Below are positions 55,369 to 64,000 of a DNA stretch of 64,000 nt, in pieces. Under the pieces are notes generated by a model that was given only the letters and a program-made list of their open reading frames with translations, was not told the origin of the DNA and ran no database searches. The position numbers were made by a program, and so were the translations under genes. The stretch lies in assembly GCF_003148625.1 (NCBI RefSeq), contig NZ_QGGO01000009.1:1-64000 (forward strand). Reading direction: 5' to 3'. Positions within the stretch are counted from its first letter, which is position 1, and every line of letters begins with the position of its first letter. Source of the stretch: Arcicella aurantiaca. Lineage in GTDB: Bacteria; Bacteroidota; Bacteroidia; Cytophagales; Spirosomataceae.

Positions 55369-56931
55369 ATGAAAAAGAATACTTTAAAAAATATCGCTTT
55401 CTGTGCAAGTTTGATGCTTGTAAGTGGAGCTTGTGAAAAACAATTAGAACAAAATAACCCTAATGCTCAGACTTCTGCAACTTTTTGGCAAAGCCAAGAC
55501 GATGCTCTAAAAGGAGTAAATGCTGCTTATCTATCTTTAGCCGTTGATGGTGGATATATGCGTTCAACCAACCTTTTGTTGGATAACCGTGGAGACGATT
55601 TAAAGAGTAACAGTCCTTGGGACCAAATGTATAACTCTGGAAAATTTGCACTCAATGCAGGTAACGACGCCATTTATGGATGGGCTTACGGAAGTTATTA
55701 TGAAGGAGTATCTAAAGCTAATTTAGTGTTGGATAATGTTCCAAAAATAGCAATGGACGCTGAGTTGAAAAAGAGAATTTTAGGTCAAGCTTATTTTCTA
55801 CGTGGACTTTACTTTTTTCACTTAGTAAATATGTATGGCAATGTTTCTTTACCTGTTAATTCAGTAAAATCAAAAGCAGATTTTACCGTTCCTCAATCAA
55901 CGCCAGAACAAGGATGGAATCAAGTAATTGATGACTTGAAAAAAGCAGCAGAAATGTTGCCAGCGTCTTATGAGGGTGTAACTGGTTCAGATAAAGGACA
56001 AACTGGTAGAGCAACTAAAGGGGCTGCGATGGGATATTTAGGAAAAGCCCTTTTATTTAATAAACGCTATCAAGAAGCTGCTGCTCAATTTAAAGCAGTA
56101 ATTGATTTAGGAACATATAAATTAGTTACAAATTATCGTGATAACTTCACAGAAGCGAATGAGAACAATAGCGAATCAATCTTTGAAGTGCAATTCTCTC
56201 GTGATGCAGGTGGAAAAGATTTGAACTGGGGTGGCGAACCTGCTCCGGGTTGGGGTAGAGTAACAGGTAGAGCAATTACTTATGGTGCAAGAGGTTTAGG
56301 CTGGACAGACGTTCAACCAACTCGTTGGATTTTTGATGAATATCAGAAAGAAAAAACGGCTGATGGTAAAGTTGACCCACGTTTACCTGCAACCATGTTT
56401 TACAATGCACCGGGAATCATGGTTTATGGCGTAGAATTTTCAAAAAGATACGGAGGAAACCCTCAAGATTTGAACGATTTGTTTTGTAGAAAATATGCAA
56501 ATGATGATACAAAAGCAGATGAATTTGACTGGCGTTCGGGTATCAATGAGCGTTTGATGCGTTATTCAGATATTTTGTTAATGTATGCAGAATGTTTGAA
56601 CGAATTAGGACAAACTTCTCAAGCAATTCCTTTCGTACAACAAGTGAGAGCAAGAGTTGGTTTAGCAGATATTACTAAAGTTAGACCAAACATGACTCAG
56701 GCTGATTTCCGTGACCAATTATCACATGAAAGAGCATTGGAATTCTGTTTAGAAGGTCACCGTTTTGATGATGTAAATCGTTGGGGATGGTTGAAAGATG
56801 CCACAAAACTATCAGAATTGAAAAAGCATGACCCTGAATTTGATACTTACAAAACAGGACGTGAATATTTCCCAATTCCACAAAGAGAAATTGATAATAA
56901 TGCAGGTGTTAAGCAAAATGCCTCTTATTAA
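55369..56931 (+). CDS. SusD/RagB-family surface glycan-binding lipoprotein (pair 2)
   Basis: A 520-residue lipoprotein (lipobox SGAC, Cys22) partnering the second SusC, whose stop is 18 bp upstream. SusD signatures are LKKRILGQAYFLRGLYFFHLVNMYGNVSLP, GAAMGYLGKALLFNKRYQEAAAQFKAVID, ERLMRYSDILLMYAECLNELGQ, HERALEFCLEGHRFDDVNRWG and the closing REYFPIPQREIDNNAGVKQNASY. Length is typical. GH43 starts 59 bp after its stop in the same direction. Confidence 0.96.
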   Translation: MKKNTLKNIAFCASLMLVSGACEKQLEQNNPNAQTSATFWQSQDDALKGVNAAYLSLAVDGGYMRSTNLLLDNRGDDLKSNSPWDQMYNSGKFALNAGNDAIYGWAYGSYYEGVSKANLVLDNVPKIAMDAELKKRILGQAYFLRGLYFFHLVNMYGNVSLPVNSVKSKADFTVPQSTPEQGWNQVIDDLKKAAEMLPASYEGVTGSDKGQTGRATKGAAMGYLGKALLFNKRYQEAAAQFKAVIDLGTYKLVTNYRDNFTEANENNSESIFEVQFSRDAGGKDLNWGGEPAPGWGRVTGRAITYGARGLGWTDVQPTRWIFDEYQKEKTADGKVDPRLPATMFYNAPGIMVYGVEFSKRYGGNPQDLNDLFCRKYANDDTKADEFDWRSGINERLMRYSDILLMYAECLNELGQTSQAIPFVQQVRARVGLADITKVRPNMTQADFRDQLSHERALEFCLEGHRFDDVNRWGWLKDATKLSELKKHDPEFDTYKTGREYFPIPQREIDNNAGVKQNASY

Positions 56932-56990
56932 CTTTTGGTTGAATTGACTTATTGAGGGAGGATTTTCCTCCCTCACATTTTATAAACGAT

Positions 56991-58463
56991 ATGAAAAAAC
57001 ATTGTTTTAAGCTGTTGATATTACTTGCTTTTTTTTCTTGTGAGAAAAAAGAAGAAACCCCACAACCTACTACACCCACAACTCCAGTTGTTACCACACC
57101 TACTTTTGATATAAATACAATAAAAGATAGTTATGACGAAATTGCCAATCCAACGAATTTTTTACGTTGGGGTGTTTATAATGTTCATGACCCTTCCATC
57201 ATCAAACATAACGATACTTATTATTGCTATAATACCGACGTAGCATTTGGGTTTGACATCAAACCCGGAATTCAAATCCGTTCTTCAAAAGACCTTGTTC
57301 AATGGTTTACTTACGGTTGGGTTTTTGACCAATTGCCAAAAATGGGAGCCGATTTTATTCGCCAAAATGGTACAGTTCCATTCAATTCTCTTTGGGCTCC
57401 ATACATTACAAAATATAATAACGAATTTAGATTGTACTATTCCTTATCCTCATCTGACCCACGCAGAAGCGTTATTGGACTTGCCACAGCTTCTCATCCA
57501 GAAGGACCTTGGACAGAAAAAGGATTAGTTGTGGTTTCGGTCAATGATAATTCAAGACAAACCAATGCCATCGACCCAACAATCGTAACAACCCCAACAG
57601 GCGAACAATATTTTTATTATGGCTCTGGTTGGGATGGTATTTATATGCTACAACTCGACCCTGCAACGGGACTTGCTTTAAAAGCAGGTGATAAAGGAAA
57701 AAGAATAGCCAATAGAGGTTTTACAGACGGAAAATATAACGGAAACATAGAAGGAGCAGAGATAATCTATAATAAAGAACTAAAAAAATATTATCTATTT
57801 ATTGCTTACGATTGGTTAGCTACCAAATACAATGTTCGGGTTTGCAGAAGTGATTCGCCGACAGGACCTTTTTATGATTATAACGGAATAGATGCCAATA
57901 AAGACGTTGACCATGAACCAATGATTTTAGCTCCTTATCAATTTAATGGACACGTTGGCTGGCAAGGCGTTTCACATTGTTCAGTGTTTCAAAATCCTGA
58001 TAATGGACAATATTTTATGGGACATCAAGGCAGACCAGCCAATCAGGCTGCATATATGATTTTACACGTTCGGAAAATTTTGTGGACGGAAGACGGTTGG
58101 CCTGTGGTTTCTCCTGAAAGATTTGCTTATGAAGAAACCAAAAATGTAGAAGAATCTAAAATTATTGGCGATTGGGAACGCATTAAGTTTAATTATCAAA
58201 TTGTCCCTGGATACGATAAAGAGCAAACTTCTCCCGATTTTCAGAAATCTGTCGATTTAAAAATTAATGCCGACAAAACCTTAAATACTGACCCTGCAAG
58301 CACTTGGAGCTATAATGTACCGTGGTTGACACTAAAATGGAGCGACGGAACAACTGAAAAAGTAAACGTGCAAGCAGGGCGAGATTGGGAAAACAAAAAA
58401 GATACTTTCGTTTTTACAGGACTGAATAATAAGGGAACTTCCGTTTGGGGAAAGAAAAAGTAA
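56991..58463 (+). CDS. GH43 lipoprotein, probable endo-alpha-1,5-L-arabinanase
   Basis: A 490-residue surface lipoprotein from the ATG at 56991 (MKKHCFKLLILLAFFSC, lipobox FFSC); an in-frame ATG 13 codons earlier would spoil the signal. A Thr/Pro-rich linker follows. The five-bladed propeller has the GH43 triad: base Asp in NVHDPSIIK, Asp in AIDPTIVTT and acid Glu in NIEGAEIIYNK. The C-terminal 100 residues (IIGDWERIKFNYQI...WLTLKWSDGTTEKVNVQAGRDWENKKDTFVFTGLN) form the lipocalin-like extra domain found on larger GH43 arabinanases. This favours internal cleavage of arabinan at the cell surface. Its place directly after SusD supports that role. Confidence 0.88.
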   Translation: MKKHCFKLLILLAFFSCEKKEETPQPTTPTTPVVTTPTFDINTIKDSYDEIANPTNFLRWGVYNVHDPSIIKHNDTYYCYNTDVAFGFDIKPGIQIRSSKDLVQWFTYGWVFDQLPKMGADFIRQNGTVPFNSLWAPYITKYNNEFRLYYSLSSSDPRRSVIGLATASHPEGPWTEKGLVVVSVNDNSRQTNAIDPTIVTTPTGEQYFYYGSGWDGIYMLQLDPATGLALKAGDKGKRIANRGFTDGKYNGNIEGAEIIYNKELKKYYLFIAYDWLATKYNVRVCRSDSPTGPFYDYNGIDANKDVDHEPMILAPYQFNGHVGWQGVSHCSVFQNPDNGQYFMGHQGRPANQAAYMILHVRKILWTEDGWPVVSPERFAYEETKNVEESKIIGDWERIKFNYQIVPGYDKEQTSPDFQKSVDLKINADKTLNTDPASTWSYNVPWLTLKWSDGTTEKVNVQAGRDWENKKDTFVFTGLNNKGTSVWGKKK

Positions 58464-58505
58464 CATAGGTTGCTAACCTGTATATTTTTGACAGGTCAAA
58501 AAAAA

Positions 58506-61500
58506 ATGGGCATAGAACAAAAAAATAGTACACAGATGACACAGATAATAATAACACAGATTTTCACAGATTACAGAACGAAATCTGTGAAAATCTGTGC
58601 TTCGCAGCATCTGTGTCATCCGTGTTCCATTGTTTGTGAAATTTCAAAAAGATTAGCCTTTTTGTGGCTTATTTTAATGATTTTTAGTTGCCAAAAGCAA
58701 ACTAAAACGGCTTTGTTTTTTACCAATTTACCATCTTCCGAAACAAAAATTACATTCAATAATCAAATCACAGAAAGCGATTCTGTCAATTTCTACACCA
58801 ACGAATATATGTACATCGGTTCGGGCGTTGGCGTTGGCGATTTTAATAATGATGGACTGCAAGACGTATTTTTTGGAGCAAGTCAGGTTGGTTGTAAATT
58901 ATATTTGAATAAAGGGAGTTTCCAATTTGAAGACATTACCGAAAAAGCAGGAATTACAAAAAAACAATGGATAACAGGCGTAAGCGTAATTGACATAAAT
59001 CAAGATGGTTGGCAGGATATTTACCTTTGCGTTTCACATTTTAAAGATGCCAATCAACGTAAAAATCTGCTTTTGGTGAATCAAGGAGGACAAAATCCAA
59101 CTTTTAAAGAACAAGCAGCAGACTACGGTTTAGCAGATACAGGTTTTTCAACACAAGCTACTTTTTTAGATTATGACAAAGACGGTGATTTGGATATGTA
59201 CTTGCTAAATCACAAGCTTTTTGAACCTCAGCCCAACCGTTTAGTTCCTGTTGATTCTACTGGAAATGCTCCTGCTGCTGACAAATTATACCGTAATGAT
59301 TTTCCTTTGAAACACTTTACCGATGTTTCAAAACAAGCGGGAATTAAAGAAGATGGCTATGGTTTAGGCGTGGTAATAACAGATTTGAACCAAGATAATT
59401 ACCCAGATATTTACGTAGCAAACGACTATTTGAGTAATGATTGCTTGTGGCTGAACGATAAAAAAGGACATTTTACGAACATTATTGCCAAAGCGACCAA
59501 ACATCAAAGTTTTAGTAGCATGGGTGTTGATGCGGCTGATATTAATAATGATTTACTGCCCGATTTAGCCGTTTTAGACATGATGCCCAATACCAATGAC
59601 CGTAAAAAAATGATGGTTTTAGGATTTACACCCGAAAAATTTGAAATGCAAAGAAGTCTTGGATATCAGCAACAGTTTTCAAGAAATATGTTGCAAATAA
59701 ATCAAGGAAATAGACAAAATAACGAACCACTTTTTTCTGAAATTGGGCATTTAGCAGGCATTGCCGAAACCGATTGGAGTTGGAGTATTTTAATGGCTGA
59801 TTTTGACAATGATTCTTGGCGAGATATTCATATTAGTAACGGACTTGCCAAAGACTTAACCAATAACGATTTCATTGCTTTTACTCAAGAAGAAAAACAC
59901 AGCGAATACAGTTTTGGCGGAGGTGATTCTCAAAGTATAAGTCCTGACCAAATTAAAAATTGGCGTAAAAGATTAGATGAATTTGAACCTGTTAAAAAGA
60001 CAAATTTCTTTTATCACAACAATCAAAATTTAACTTTTGACGACCAATCAAATTTAGTAGGAATCACAGATAAATCAATTTCACAAGGGACAGTTTATGC
60101 CGATTTTGACAATGATGGAGATTTGGATTTGATTGTCAATAACATGAATCAAGAGGCATTTGTAATACGAAATGAATTACGTAAATCGACGGCTGATTCG
60201 ACTCATAATTTTTTAAGAATAGAATTAAAAGGTAGTCTTGGTAATTTGTCAGGAATTGGTGCTAAAGTGTTGATTTATAGTAATAATCAAGTTCAAGTTG
60301 CGGAGCAGTCGCCCGTTCGTGGATATGCTTCAACGGTGGATAATCGTTTGCATTTTGGTTTAGGGAATAGCTTGAAAATAGACTCTTTGAAAGTAATTTG
60401 GGCAAGTGGAAAGACCCAAACGTTACGAAATTTAAAAGTAAATCAGTCTATTATTTTGAGTGAAAAATTGGCGAATATTTTATCATCGCCGTTGTCTGTG
60501 TCTTCACAGACGATATTCACATCGCCGTTGTCTGTGTCTTCACAAACAATAAATTTCAAACATCAAGAAACGCCATTTTTCGATTATTATATTCGTCGAT
60601 TACAACCTCAAAAATATTCACAATTAGGACCGTGCATGGCAAAAGGTGATATTAACGAAGATGGATTAGATGATTTTTTTGTGGGTGGTGCTGCCAGACA
60701 ATCAGGAAAGTTATTTGTACAAAAACAAGATGGTAGTTTTGACGGGAAGGAGTTAGAAACTTTCGGGAAAATGGAAGAAGATTTAGCTTCTGAATTTTTT
60801 GATGTTGATAATGATAAAGATTTAGACCTTTTAGTAGTAGGTGGAAGTACAGAATATCCAAGAGGTTTTGCGTCAGTACCAAGATTATTTTTAAACGATG
60901 GGAAAGGAAATTTTAAAAGAAATCAAAATGCTTTCTCACAAAATATAAATGTATTTTCAAGTACAATTGCCCTAAATGATTTTGATAAAGATGGTGATTT
61001 AGACGTATTTATTGGCGGTAGAATTGATAACGAGAACTTTCCAAAATCACCCAAAAGTTTTTTGTTTGAAAATAATCGAGGCGTATTTAAAGACGTAACT
61101 GATTTATTCAGTAGCGATTTTCAAGATTTGGGAATGATTACAGATGCTCTTTGGGTAGATGTTGATAATGATAAAATTGAAGATTTAGTGGTTGCAGGAG
61201 AATGGATACCAATTCGTTTTTTCAAAAATACCAAAAAGAAATTAGTTGAAATTACTGATAAGATTGGCTTGAAAAATAATGCAGGAATGTGGCGTTCTTT
61301 GGCTTCAGCAGATTTGGACGGTGACGGTGATTTGGATTTAGTAGCAGGAAATTACGGTCAAAATAATAAATATCATGTTACTGCTGAAAGACCATTTTAT
61401 CTTTTTGCCAAAGACTTAGACAATAGTGGTACTAACGAATTAATGCCAGCGTATCACATTCGTAATGCAAATCAAGAATTTGAATTATTCCCAGATTTTG

Positions 61501-62027
61501 ACAGAACTCAAATTGCCGAGCAAACGCCAATTATCAAGAAAAAATACCTTTATCATAAAGATTTCGCACAAGTTACCATGAATCAATTAATAGACGATTT
61601 TGGGCAAGAAAATTTGCTGAAACTACCTTGTGAAACTACCCAAAGCGTTTGGTTGGAAAACATGGGAAATGGAGAATTTAAAAGTCATGATTTACCAATC
61701 GAAGCACAATTTGCACCTGTCAATTGTATTGTAATTTCAGATTTTGATAACGATAATCAACTTGACATTTTATTGGCAGGTAATGAATATCAAACCGAAT
61801 ATTCAACGGGTAGAACTGATGCTTCGTTGGGTTTGATGTTAAAAGGAAATGGCAAAGGAAGTTTTAAAAGTATTCCTACTTATAAAAGTGGTTTCTTAGT
61901 GGAAGGAGATGTAAAATCAATGCTTTTGATTGATAATCAAATAGTTGCAGGAATTAATAATGAGCCTGTTAAAGTGTTTAGTACAAGATTTAAAGATTTG
62001 AATAGTGCAGTGAAAACTAAAAAATAG
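58506..62027 (+). CDS. CRTAC1-like VCBS/FG-GAP and ASPIC/UnbV repeat protein
   Basis: A large exported protein (about 1170 residues from the ATG at 58506). It has FG-GAP/VCBS calcium-loop repeats (DFNNDGLQDVFFG, DINQDGWQDIYL, DYDKDGDLDMYL, DLNQDNYPDIYVAND, DFDNDGDLDLIVNN), an ASPIC/UnbV domain (LRIELKGSLGNLSGIGAKV...VIWASGKTQTL), then a second run of repeats. Such proteins often accompany SusC/D operons and are thought to bind or modify glycans; the activity is not established. The N-terminus is unusual. Residues before ISKRLAFLWLILMIFSCQK (a lipoprotein-like signal) are encoded by a palindromic repeat at 58529-58630, so the native start may be lost or may be a rare codon just before ISKR. 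An in-frame 36-bp tandem repeat lies between the halves. Confidence 0.85.
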   Translation: MGIEQKNSTQMTQIIITQIFTDYRTKSVKICASQHLCHPCSIVCEISKRLAFLWLILMIFSCQKQTKTALFFTNLPSSETKITFNNQITESDSVNFYTNEYMYIGSGVGVGDFNNDGLQDVFFGASQVGCKLYLNKGSFQFEDITEKAGITKKQWITGVSVIDINQDGWQDIYLCVSHFKDANQRKNLLLVNQGGQNPTFKEQAADYGLADTGFSTQATFLDYDKDGDLDMYLLNHKLFEPQPNRLVPVDSTGNAPAADKLYRNDFPLKHFTDVSKQAGIKEDGYGLGVVITDLNQDNYPDIYVANDYLSNDCLWLNDKKGHFTNIIAKATKHQSFSSMGVDAADINNDLLPDLAVLDMMPNTNDRKKMMVLGFTPEKFEMQRSLGYQQQFSRNMLQINQGNRQNNEPLFSEIGHLAGIAETDWSWSILMADFDNDSWRDIHISNGLAKDLTNNDFIAFTQEEKHSEYSFGGGDSQSISPDQIKNWRKRLDEFEPVKKTNFFYHNNQNLTFDDQSNLVGITDKSISQGTVYADFDNDGDLDLIVNNMNQEAFVIRNELRKSTADSTHNFLRIELKGSLGNLSGIGAKVLIYSNNQVQVAEQSPVRGYASTVDNRLHFGLGNSLKIDSLKVIWASGKTQTLRNLKVNQSIILSEKLANILSSPLSVSSQTIFTSPLSVSSQTINFKHQETPFFDYYIRRLQPQKYSQLGPCMAKGDINEDGLDDFFVGGAARQSGKLFVQKQDGSFDGKELETFGKMEEDLASEFFDVDNDKDLDLLVVGGSTEYPRGFASVPRLFLNDGKGNFKRNQNAFSQNINVFSSTIALNDFDKDGDLDVFIGGRIDNENFPKSPKSFLFENNRGVFKDVTDLFSSDFQDLGMITDALWVDVDNDKIEDLVVAGEWIPIRFFKNTKKKLVEITDKIGLKNNAGMWRSLASADLDGDGDLDLVAGNYGQNNKYHVTAERPFYLFAKDLDNSGTNELMPAYHIRNANQEFELFPDFDRTQIAEQTPIIKKKYLYHKDFAQVTMNQLIDDFGQENLLKLPCETTQSVWLENMGNGEFKSHDLPIEAQFAPVNCIVISDFDNDNQLDILLAGNEYQTEYSTGRTDASLGLMLKGNGKGSFKSIPTYKSGFLVEGDVKSMLLIDNQIVAGINNEPVKVFSTRFKDLNSAVKTKK
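58529..58630. repeat. CACAGATTTTCACAGATT-type palindrome at the start of the CRTAC1-like gene
   Basis: ACACAGATTTTCACAGATT (58554-58572) faces its complement AATCTGTGAAAATCTGTG (58581-58598). The outer arms ACACAGATGACACAGAT (58530-58546) face ATCTGTGTCATCCGTGT (58609-58625). The whole is translated in frame if the gene starts at 58506. Confidence 0.9.
60485..60556 (+). repeat. In-frame 36-bp tandem duplication inside the CRTAC1-like gene
   Basis: Two units, 60485-60520 and 60521-60556, begin with ATCGCCGTTGTCTGTGTCTT. They encode SPLSVSSQTI twice, in the linker after the ASPIC/UnbV domain. Each unit contains a small hairpin (GTCTGTG with CACAGAC; one base changed in unit 2), so it may be a repeat element fixed in coding sequence. 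Confidence 0.92.
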
Positions 62028-62045
62028 TTACCAAATAAATTTCTA

Positions 62046-62990
62046 ATGAAAAAAATATTATTCCTTTTGTTAATTGCAAGTAATGCAATGGCTCAATTAG
62101 TTGAATTGCCCAATGGTAATCCAATTATTAAAGATAAATTTACTGCTGACCCTGCTGCATTAGTTTATAAAGACAAAATGTACATTTATGCAGGACACGA
62201 CGAAGCCCCTGTTAAGGAACAACGTTACGTAATGAATGAGTGGTTGGTTTTCTCAACTTCTGATATGAAAACTTGGACTGAACACGCTGTACCGTTAAAA
62301 GCAACAGATTTTGCATGGGCAAAAGGCGACGCTTGGGCGTCGCAAGTGGTGGAACGTAACGGAAAATTTTATTGGTATGTGGCTATTTCTCATGGAACAA
62401 TTCATGGAAAATCAATCGGTGTAGCAGTTGCAGATAATCCACTTGGACCTTTTAAAGATGCGAGAGGTTCGGCAATTATTACCAATGATATGACCAAAGG
62501 GGCAAAGATTTCTTGGGACGATATTGACCCAACCGTTTTTATTGATGACGACGGACAAGCCTATCTTTTTTGGGGAAATACTGCTTGTTATTATGCCAAA
62601 TTAAAGCCTAATATGACTGAATTAGACGGTGAAATCAAGCAAGTAGAAGTACCAACAAAATTTACAGAAGCTCCTTGGGTGCATAAACGTAAAGGCATTT
62701 ATTATTTGAGTTATTCAATTGATTTTCCAGAAAAAACCGTTTATGCAACCAGCAAGAGCATTCATGGCCCTTGGAAATTTGAAAGTTTAATTTGTGAAAA
62801 TGCAGGAAATTGTAATACCAATCACCACGCAATTGTGGATTTTAAAGGTAAAAGTTATTTTGTTTATCACAACGGAGCTTTATCGCCAGATGCGGCAAGT
62901 TTTCATCGTTCGGTTTGCGTAGATGAATTGAAATACGATAAAAATGGAAAAATTTTGCCTATTGTAATGACTTCGGCAGGATTGAAATAA
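62046..62990 (+). CDS. GH43 family glycosidase (arabinofuranosidase/xylosidase type)
   Basis: A 314-residue exported single-domain enzyme with a signal peptide ending near NAMAQ (residue 17). The GH43 propeller and triad are clear: base Asp in KFTADPAALVY, Asp in WDDIDPTVFIDDDGQAYLFWG and acid Glu in KFTEAPWVHKRKGIYYLSYS. It lacks the C-terminal module of the upstream GH43, so it probably acts on short oligosaccharides in the periplasm, releasing arabinose or xylose. It starts 18 bp after the CRTAC1-like gene and shares its operon. Exact specificity cannot be read; the arabinan context favours alpha-L-arabinofuranosidase. Confidence 0.9.
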   Translation: MKKILFLLLIASNAMAQLVELPNGNPIIKDKFTADPAALVYKDKMYIYAGHDEAPVKEQRYVMNEWLVFSTSDMKTWTEHAVPLKATDFAWAKGDAWASQVVERNGKFYWYVAISHGTIHGKSIGVAVADNPLGPFKDARGSAIITNDMTKGAKISWDDIDPTVFIDDDGQAYLFWGNTACYYAKLKPNMTELDGEIKQVEVPTKFTEAPWVHKRKGIYYLSYSIDFPEKTVYATSKSIHGPWKFESLICENAGNCNTNHHAIVDFKGKSYFVYHNGALSPDAASFHRSVCVDELKYDKNGKILPIVMTSAGLK

Positions 62991-63003
62991 TTAAGTATCG
63001 TAG

Positions 63004-63091
63004 AACCTCACCCCCGCCCCCTCTCCAAAAGAGAGGGGAGTATTCGTTCTTTATCTCCCCTCTCTCTTGGAGAGGGGGCGGGGGTGAGGTT
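63004..63091. repeat. GC-rich 37-bp-arm perfect-type palindrome
   Basis: AACCTCACCCCCGCCCCCTC (from 63004) and its complement (ending 63091) form arms of 37 bp around a 14-bp loop, with only slight mismatch. The arms are rich in C and G, unlike the AT-rich surroundings. It lies between two genes of the arabinan operon and could attenuate transcription. Confidence 0.93.
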
Positions 63092-63175
63092 TTGTGGGCT
63101 TTACCATACTCTGTACTTTTGTTCAATCTTAATCAAATACAATAGCGAATACTAATTGCCAAAACCTAAAAAACA

Positions 63176-64000
63176 TTGAAAAATATATTTAAACATAGTA
63201 TTCTTTTAGCCATCATTTTTGCGAGTGTTTTTCCCACTGCTGCACAAATGCAAACCTTTCCGTTGCAGTCGGTAAAGTTGACGAATGGTGCTTTTAAAAA
63301 TGCTCAGGACGTTGATTTGAAATACATTTTAGCTCTAAATACCGATAAATTATTAGCTCCCTATTTGATTGACGCAGGTTTAGCTTTAAAAGCTGAAAGA
63401 TACGGTAATTGGGAAAGTTCAGGACTTGATGGGCATATCGGAGGGCATTATTTGTCGGCTTTGGCAATGATGTATGCTTCCACAAAAAATGCCGAATTAA
63501 AGAGCCGTTTAGATTATATGATTTCTGAATTAGCTCGTTGTCAAGCTAAAAATGGCAATGGTTATGTGGGTGGTATTCCGCAAGGAAAAGTATTTTGGGA
63601 ACGTATCCATAAAGGCGATATTGATGGCAGTAGCTTCGGTTTGAACAATACTTGGGTACCTCTTTACAACATTCACAAACTTTTTGCAGGCTTACGAGAT
63701 GCGTATCAGTTTACCAATAATAAGCAAGCTTTGAAGGTTTTTATTGGTTTGGGAGATTGGTTTGCGGACTTAATAAAACCGCTTTCAGATGAACAAATCC
63801 AAATAATGTTGCGGACAGAGCATGGCGGAATGAATGAAGTTTTTGCTGATTTATACGAAATCACAAAGGACAAAAAGTATCTCCAAATTGCAGAAAAAAT
63901 ATCGCACAAAGCTATTTTAAATCCATTAATTCAGAAGCAAGATAAATTGACGGGTTTGCACGCCAATACGCAAATTCCAAAAGTGATTGGGTTTGAAAAA
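63176..64000 (+). CDS. GH127 beta-L-arabinofuranosidase-like enzyme, N-terminal part (cut by window edge)
   Basis: The frame is open from a TTG at 63176 to the window end (275 codons). An in-frame TAA at 63167-63169 leaves TTG as the first possible start, and it gives a good signal peptide (KNIFKHSILLAIIFASVFPTAAQ). The following sequence, LKYILALNTDKLLAPYLIDAGL, WESSGLDGHIGGHYLSALAMMYAST, NGYVGGIPQG and STFG-like GSSFGLNNTWVPLYNIHKLFAGLRDAY, is the GH127 (formerly DUF1680) barrel. Members remove beta-L-arabinofuranose from plant glycoproteins or arabinan-type side chains. It continues the arabinose theme of the operon. The catalytic Cys region is beyond the window. Confidence 0.88.
   Translation, partial: MKNIFKHSILLAIIFASVFPTAAQMQTFPLQSVKLTNGAFKNAQDVDLKYILALNTDKLLAPYLIDAGLALKAERYGNWESSGLDGHIGGHYLSALAMMYASTKNAELKSRLDYMISELARCQAKNGNGYVGGIPQGKVFWERIHKGDIDGSSFGLNNTWVPLYNIHKLFAGLRDAYQFTNNKQALKVFIGLGDWFADLIKPLSDEQIQIMLRTEHGGMNEVFADLYEITKDKKYLQIAEKISHKAILNPLIQKQDKLTGLHANTQIPKVIGFEK

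Overview
The window reads as a chromosomal segment of an AT-rich Bacteroidota bacterium. The signs are paired SusC/SusD outer-membrane uptake genes, a hybrid sensor kinase with an AraC-type output domain, a type IX secretion C-terminal domain, a Bacteroidota-type YidC, many GEVED and FN3 secreted proteins, and an absence of strong Shine-Dalgarno sequences. Protein style suggests the Cytophagales (Spirosomaceae or a relative), but this is inference. No rRNA, tRNA or CRISPR array was seen.

Layout. 1-2000: the 3' end of an IS982-family transposase runs directly into a hybrid two-component sensor that has lost its sensor half. 2156-7292: glycerate kinase, a DUF2059 protein, and an AddA/RecB-like helicase-nuclease whose 3' end is copied in five tandem 71-72 bp units. 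7766-14451: yidC and pyrG on the minus strand, separated by a secreted M43 metalloprotease and a KdgF-like cupin. 15148-18042: glycosyltransferase, YhhN protein, myo-inositol oxygenase. 18420-25605: an outer-membrane barrel protein and a tripartite RND efflux pump. 25658-32831: a GH130 and a GH92 enzyme (mannose-containing glycans) around a lipoprotein and a T9SS-sorted M14 carboxypeptidase. 32969-34967: an ATPase plus HNH nuclease pair resembling the Septu (PtuA/PtuB) anti-phage system. 35004-43320: mostly core and regulatory genes (hemL, periplasmic binding protein, GNAT, Tex, GlcG/HbpS-like, AraC regulator, DinB-like, NlpC/P60). 43568-64000: a polysaccharide utilization locus with an uncharacterised Tat-like enzyme, a LacI regulator, two SusC/SusD pairs, two GH43 enzymes, a CRTAC1/ASPIC-UnbV protein and the start of a GH127 enzyme. 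The GH43 arabinanase and GH127 point to arabinan or another L-arabinofuranose polymer: SusC/D import oligosaccharides made at the surface, and GH43 and GH127 enzymes trim them to arabinose.

Two themes stand out. First, several families of short palindromic or MITE-like repeats have entered intergenic spaces and also coding sequence. One sits in frame in the GH130 signal peptide with a visible target duplication. One supplies the stop codon of the helicase-nuclease and has been amplified with the gene end. One supplies the stop codon of GH130, and one forms the N-terminus of the CRTAC1-like protein. Second, regulatory sites stand out: a nearly identical 20-bp palindromic site lies upstream of myo-inositol oxygenase and, 28 kb away, between the LacI gene and the first susC, and three copies of a different 17-bp palindrome lie upstream of the second susC.
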